NCBI GenBank assembly: GCA_029948255.1
Contig: JALIZF010001472.1
Coordinates: 124,001 to 188,000, forward strand
Length of the DNA: 64,000 nt
DNA from: Telmatactis stephensoni
Taxonomy: Eukaryota; Cnidaria; Anthozoa; Actiniaria; Isophelliidae
Reading direction: 5' to 3'
A model generated the notes under the pieces. It had not been told where the DNA came from and made no database searches. It worked only from the letters and a program-made list of their open reading frames with translations. Position 1 is the first letter of the stretch. Every line of letters begins with the position of its first letter. Position numbers and translations under genes: made by a program. Of this stretch, positions 59,585-64,000 are shown one piece after another.

Positions 59585-60092
59585 AGCCACTTTCATACCG
59601 TGAAGACTGGGTACGAGTCCTTTAAACTTTGATGATGGCAACACAAAACTTATGTAGTCAGAAAGAGCACATCGAGAACACTGTACGGTTACGATACGAT
59701 ACGGTTACGGCATGAATTTCGAATGTTTTTATAGATATTACGGCACTGACACGGTCACAGTACGGAGTGGTAAGTTTCCCACTCATACGAAAACGACTCT
59801 AATCCCGAAGTTTGATGTTAATCGGATATACATTAAAGCAGTTCAAACATGCTAGATTTTACAAAGAAATGTATGGTTGTAGGGACAAATGTCAACAAAT
59901 TGTCCCTACATGAACCATACATTTCTTTGTACCCGGGCTTTGTACATTCTGGCATTTTTGCACGGCTGTTAGTCATTCAATATTAACCCGATTGACACCA
60001 AACTTCGGGATGTTATATAGCTCGATGTGCTCTTTCTGACTATATGAGTTTTGTGTTACCGCATGTCTAGTCTTCACGGTATGAAAGTGGCT
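59585..60092. mobile_element. Nested palindromic element, about 508 bp
   Basis: Outer arms gccactttcataccgtgaag (59585) and cttcacggtatgaaagtggc (to 60092) pair, as do agtcagaaagagcacatcga and tcgatgtgctctttctgact. Inner arms taaaactttgatg-type and acttcggga blocks pair, and tttacaaagaaatgtatggt pairs with accatacatttctttgta around about 59860-59935. The left arm is interrupted by the cacggtcac-type repeat at about 59690-59800. Confidence 0.6.
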
Positions 60093-60352
60093 ATGCGTTG
60101 CGTGACATGATATACAAAACCTTCATGAAATCAACCAGTATATAGTAAGAGACCCTTTGCTGGTAGGCATCTCTTGCCTCCCAGCGAATGTTTTCATACA
60201 AAATTTCGATTTCGGAAAATTCATATCTTCGTGAGTTTGAAAGTTACTTCATTCAAACTTCACAGTTTTACTATTTTGGCGTGCTCTTTCCAGTTATGGT
60301 AATTATATTTCTGTTCTGTGACTTTTGGAATTACATGATAAAAGCTGATTGT

Positions 60353-60514
60353 AGCCTGCTTACAGGCTGTCAAAGGGGAGGGGGAAGGGGAGGGGGAAGA
60401 GGAAGGGGAGGAGGGGAGGGGAGTCTCCCTTCCTTTTCCCTCCTCCCCAGTCCCCTCCCCTCCTCCCCTTCCCCTTCCCCTTCCCCCTCCCCTTTGAGAG
60501 CCTGTAAGCAGGCT
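60353..60514. mobile_element. Hairpin element with homopurine arm, copy B
   Basis: agcctgcttacaggctgtca at the left pairs with gagagcctgtaagcaggct at the right, enclosing about 60 bp of pure G/A followed by the C/T complement. Confidence 0.7.
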
Positions 60515-60791
60515 AAGCTGATTGTGGTTAAGGAGGTATCGTACATCAATATTATTACGTAATTGATAACCTAGCTTGTTTACGTTTGTCAAAGTAGGTC
60601 ACGAAAGTTGTGTAAATTAGCATATTTAGTCACTTCGACTGTTGATTCTATATCTCGAAAATAAAAACACATTTCCAGAAATAAACTGTACCTCGATATA
60701 TGTTACTTAATGGGTTACATAACTTACGAGAATGAGTAAAATCAACAATTTTTTTGACTTGCCGGTTGATCAATGCCGACATTTCCTCTTG

Positions 60792-60985
60792 GGGGCTGTT
60801 TACATGGCACTAGGATCATCCTAGCAAGCGAACCATCCTACCGCGCTATACGTAACATTTACTGCATTCTGTCTAGTAGGATGATCCTAGTACCCGAAGT
60901 GAAGTGAAGACACAAATTTCCATGTAAACAGAATGTAGTAAATGTACAGCAGGTAGGATGATCCTAGTGCTATGTAAACAACCCC
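60792..60985. mobile_element. GGGGCTGTTTACATG-ended MITE
   Basis: ggggctgtttacatggcact at the left pairs with agtgctatgtaaacaacccc at the right; aggatcatccta and taggatgatcct recur three times in the arms. About 194 bp. Confidence 0.75.
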
Positions 60986-61480
60986 TTTACATGCTAATGA
61001 CTCTGAATATTACTGAGCTGTACTACCTTGCGAAAAATAAAAATAAAAAAGAACTGCAGATCACAATTATTTGCAAGATGTACGTAAAATCATTTTTATC
61101 CTCACTTTTCAAAGTCAGCTATCCTTTCAGGATCGAAAAAATAACAGGAGAATTAGAAAAAAAAAAGTTTTCTAGAACTGTTCAAAGTTGCTCATACTAG
61201 TGGTTTACTAATCGACTTTTTACAAAAGCTGATTCAAACTGTCCAATGGACATCATTTTAGACGTACACAATTTTGTAAACATGCATTTTTACGGTGTTT
61301 TGGGCGTTTTGCTTGTTCGTGCAACTCCAAATAGCTCATTAGAATATAAGCCGAGCTCATTAGCATGTAAATCTGCGGTATACGAATTCGCTCTAGTGTG
61401 AAGACAAACATCAATGCCTAAACAACGTTACAATCTTGCTGGGATTCTTCTCGGGGCTCCAGAGTCTATGTACACAAAGT

Positions 61481-62509
61481 CTAAATCGTTTCAACATTGA
61501 CTTTGTCTTCTTGTGAGTTGTCATTAAAATCTTCCTGTGGGGTCTCGGCATACACTGCTTTGGCTTCAGCTGCCGACTCGCCTGTACATCCACATCGTGT
61601 AAGGCAACTCGCGTAAACAATTTTCATGGCCTTGCGGTACTTGTCAAGACGCCAAACCAGGATCAGGGGGTCAACGAGAAACTTTGCATGAAAAAGCACA
61701 GAGAAAATGGACCGGGCAATTTCCAAGTTGATATAAAGATTCCCTTGCCCGTAGACGAGTATGGTGGCAATGGATAAAACGATATAGGGCCAGACGGCAA
61801 TGATGTTGACCAACACCAGCAGAAACGTACCCCTCAAAAACTCTTTATTTACAAGCTCGTTCTCCCCCGTGTCGTGACGACCAACTCTTGAACGGAAGAC
61901 ATGGAACGACACCAGATAAAGAACAACTAAAGCAATGGTCATAATGCCTACTTCCAAGATGAGGGTTCCAAGGACAAAAATATAACTCACTAATGCTAAT
62001 GCAATACAAGCAATTATGGTGAAGACCCAAATGAGAGCGACACCAAGTTTGGCTTTGAGGACGTCGACACTTCGTTGATAACGATTTGGCCATCCAATTG
62101 CTAACAGCTGAGAGATGGCTAAGGCCAGAAGATTCAGAAACGACACAGTGATAGTGATAGCGGTGACGACAAATCCAATAAACGAGACGAAATGTCCCGT
62201 CCTTTCTTCTTCTTTTGTTTCTGCAACCCACAAATGGGCTATTCCGGATAACATGATCGGTTCTCCAACCAGACCAGTCAGAAAGTCTGCAGTAATTACA
62301 CCGGTCAAAAAGATAGCCAGTGGATTACGAAAACACTTGAGAGGATCTTTATAGATGGCGTACAGAGTCAGCCCATTGACTATGGCTGTAGCGACTGCAA
62401 GTACGAAAAGACAGACCAAAACAAACATCCAAACTCCCAGCAATTTACTTGGAGGAGAGAGTTCAGTCGAGTTTGTTGTCGGGGGAATCGCAGTTGTGAA
62501 GTTGGACAT
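61481..62509 (-). CDS. Class A-like GPCR, MECO-type features, copy 2
   Basis: Intronless, 342 aa from MSNFTTAIPP; the frame is open 39 codons further upstream, but that extension is absent from copy 1 and probably untranslated. Same topology as copy 1, with SQL in place of DRY and DPLIL in TM7, and the same Cys-containing tail ending KVNVETI. Transmembrane and intracellular parts are nearly identical to copy 1. Differences cluster in the N-terminus (TELSPPSKLLG), the loop after TM2 (TKEEERTGHFVSF), the second extracellular loop (VSYIFVLGT) and the third (TILVYGQGNLYI). This suggests the ligand-facing surface is what has diverged. The duplicated unit extends about 85 bp past the stop and beyond the 5' end, where copy 1 carries the inserted transposon. 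Ligand unknown. Confidence 0.88.
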   Translation of the reverse strand: MSNFTTAIPPTTNSTELSPPSKLLGVWMFVLVCLFVLAVATAIVNGLTLYAIYKDPLKCFRNPLAIFLTGVITADFLTGLVGEPIMLSGIAHLWVAETKEEERTGHFVSFIGFVVTAITITVSFLNLLALAISQLLAIGWPNRYQRSVDVLKAKLGVALIWVFTIIACIALALVSYIFVLGTLILEVGIMTIALVVLYLVSFHVFRSRVGRHDTGENELVNKEFLRGTFLLVLVNIIAVWPYIVLSIATILVYGQGNLYINLEIARSIFSVLFHAKFLVDPLILVWRLDKYRKAMKIVYASCLTRCGCTGESAAEAKAVYAETPQEDFNDNSQEDKVNVETI

Positions 62510-62929
62510 CGCTGTACAGTTGCAGCAAAACGATAAGGTTGGTTTTTCGAGTGAAAATTCAAAGCGACTGTTTGATTCCAATTCTTTGAGCTCAACTGGG
62601 GCGCTGTCAGATAGAGCATTCGTCACGCGACAAATTCAACCAATCAAAATGCCTGAATTTCATCGTCGCAGTCAGTCACACAAGTCGAAAATATTTATTT
62701 GTATATTTATATTTATATTTATCTAAACATTGTGAACACTTACTGAAAAGAAGGCGGAGAAAAAAACTTGAGACATCAGGCGCAAGGAGATGAAAAATTT
62801 GGTTCGTTTGTCTGAATTGTAACTCCTAGTATCGTCACGCAGTATCGTCACGCGCAGAAGTATCGTCACGCAACTCTGGTCACTTCAGCAATATTTGTTT
62901 GATATCTAACGGCGTGTTTGTTGATTTTT

Positions 62930-63052
62930 TATCTCGTTTGTTTGTTTGTTTTTTGTTTGCTGGTGGTTTGTTTGCTTGCTTGCTTACTTGCTGTTTTTTG
63001 TTTGTTTGTTTGTTTGTTTTATTGCTTGCTTGCTTGTTTGTTTGTGTTTTTT
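62930..63052. repeat. (TTTG)n/(CTTG)n microsatellite
   Basis: tttgtttg and cttgcttg runs with short interruptions. A shorter counterpart lies at 57462-57497 in the displaced flank of GPCR copy 1. Confidence 0.85.
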
Positions 63053-63324
63053 CTTCGTTATTTAAGGTGTTCTGACTTCATATAAATTTAACTTTGAAAA
63101 GTTTCTCAGATTAGGGTAAGAACGATTATCAAACTCTGCGGCAGTTATGGCTGTCTCCGGCCACAGTGGTTGCCACCTCTCTAAAGCAATAAAAGTTGGG
63201 AGCTGGAGATGAGCGGAAAGGGGAATTACTGTACGTATGTACGTATATCATCGAAAGCAGTGATACATGCAGTTGGCTTGGTGTGTGGTAGAAGCTACTT
63301 TGGGTGTCACAGATTTTGCTCGCG

Positions 63325-63660
63325 TTTCGTGTCGTTTCGTTTGTTACATTCCGTTTGTTACGTTTCGTTTTGATACATTTCGTTTTGTTACATTTCGTTT
63401 TGTTATGTTTATTTCCGTTTCGTTTCGTTTGTTACATCTCGTGCCGTTACGCGTTATTCGTTTCGTTACATTTCGTTTTGTTATGTTTCTTTACGTTTCG
63501 TTTAATCGTTTGTTACATCTCGTGTCGTTGCGTGTTGTTCGTTTCGTTTGTTTCGTTACATTTCTTTTTGTTCAGTTCTTTACGTTTCGTTTGTTACATC
63601 TCGTGTTGTTACGTGTTGTTCGTTACGTTTTGTTACGTTTCGTTTCGTTATGTTTCGAAG
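63325..63660. repeat. CGTTTTGTTACATTT imperfect tandem array
   Basis: Repeating ttacatttcgttttg and tttgttacatctcgtg units with variable order. Stop-free frames rich in Phe, Arg and Val across it are by-products. Confidence 0.8.
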
Positions 63661-64000
63661 CGATAACCTGGAAGAAAACTGCTGTATTTTCATATTTAAC
63701 TAATTTCTACCCTTAGTGTCAATCGAGTAATTTTGGAGGGGTAATAGAAACACCACCTAGTCAACAGACTTGAAATGTTGTAGACAAGGCGCATTTTCGA
63801 AAAATCAGATACCTGGAGGCATTTTGGGGTAGAGGCTGATAAAACGAAATTTTGTATGAAAACACTTACAGTTATGCAAGAGATACAAACAAATTTTGAT
63901 TTTTGAAAATTCGTATCTCCTTGACTTTTCAACTGATATCCTTCAAACTTCACAGTTTTACTGATTTTGATATGCTCTTTCCAGCCATGGTAATTGTTTT

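Larger units (their letters stand above)
57561..61400. other. Intergenic region rich in repeats, no gene recognised
   Basis: No open frame here resembles a known protein. It holds a 23-bp tandem array (57763), a cggaatcg/ctccgactccgac-rich stretch between ggttcacac motifs (58047-58620), a nested palindrome (59585), a homopurine hairpin (60353) and a MITE (60792). A dispersed repeat at about 60170-60312 (caaacttcacagttttact, tgctctttccag) recurs at 63838-64000. Confidence 0.55.
62510..64000. other. Upstream region of GPCR copy 2, repeats to window end
   Basis: It contains the intact 5' flank of copy 2, tandem gtatcgtcacgc motifs (62830-62880), a (TTTG)/(CTTG) microsatellite (62930-63052), an array at 63325-63660 and the dispersed repeat at 63838-64000. 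No gene recognised. Confidence 0.6.

Noticed and set aside
62510..62626. N-terminal extension of GPCR copy 2
   Set aside because: Open only by chance; copy 1 starts at the matching MSNFTT, and the upstream sequence behaves as shared flank.
63267..63716. Phe/Arg/Val-rich frames
   Set aside because: Translation of an imperfect tandem repeat.

Overview
The window reads as nuclear DNA of an animal, most likely an anthozoan cnidarian (stony coral or close relative; this is inference). The sequence shows many short exons with GT/AG introns, two recognisable metazoan single-copy genes, intronless class A GPCRs, and a very high load of short palindromic non-autonomous DNA elements. No bacterial signatures, rRNA or tRNA genes were recognised.

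Layout. (1) 0.4-6.5 kb, + strand: one huge exon joining about 30 ankyrin repeats (28 nearly identical, with a five-repeat higher-order period) to an IRE1-like kinase and a KEN ribonuclease domain, the RNase L-type domain order. (2) 6.5-12.4 kb: no gene seen; a run of inverted-repeat elements, including a TTAA-flanked piggyBac-like one and a TA-flanked Tc1/mariner-like one. (3) 12.4-26.2 kb, - strand: a CECR2-type chromatin-remodelling gene whose 14 coding exons join in frame (4,164 nt). (4) 26.8-47.0 kb, + strand: an LRRIQ1-type gene (33 exons, IQ motifs, coiled coil, leucine-rich repeats), head-to-head with CECR2 across about 0.6 kb. Its introns are full of micro/minisatellites and palindromic elements. 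(5) 47-64 kb: two paralogous intronless GPCRs (- strand).

Main discovery. By comparing the two GPCR copies, the stretch 51,957-57,302 can be defined as a complete 5.35-kb insertion. It has about 30-bp imperfect terminal inverted repeats (AACAAGTG...) and a 9-bp target duplication (ATTGTGCTC). It sits 88 bp upstream of the first GPCR start codon, and the second GPCR copy provides the empty site. The insertion carries one three-exon gene (1,249 codons) that joins a DDE-transposase-like core, a RING-H2 finger, a zinc ribbon and a C-terminal papain-like cysteine-peptidase-like domain. It looks like an intact mobile element armed with ubiquitin-pathway domains.

Other notable points. The GPCRs lack DRY (SQL instead) and the NPxxY tyrosine, and differ from each other mainly in their extracellular segments. 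LRRIQ1 has one apparent single-base frame break in a homopolymer.
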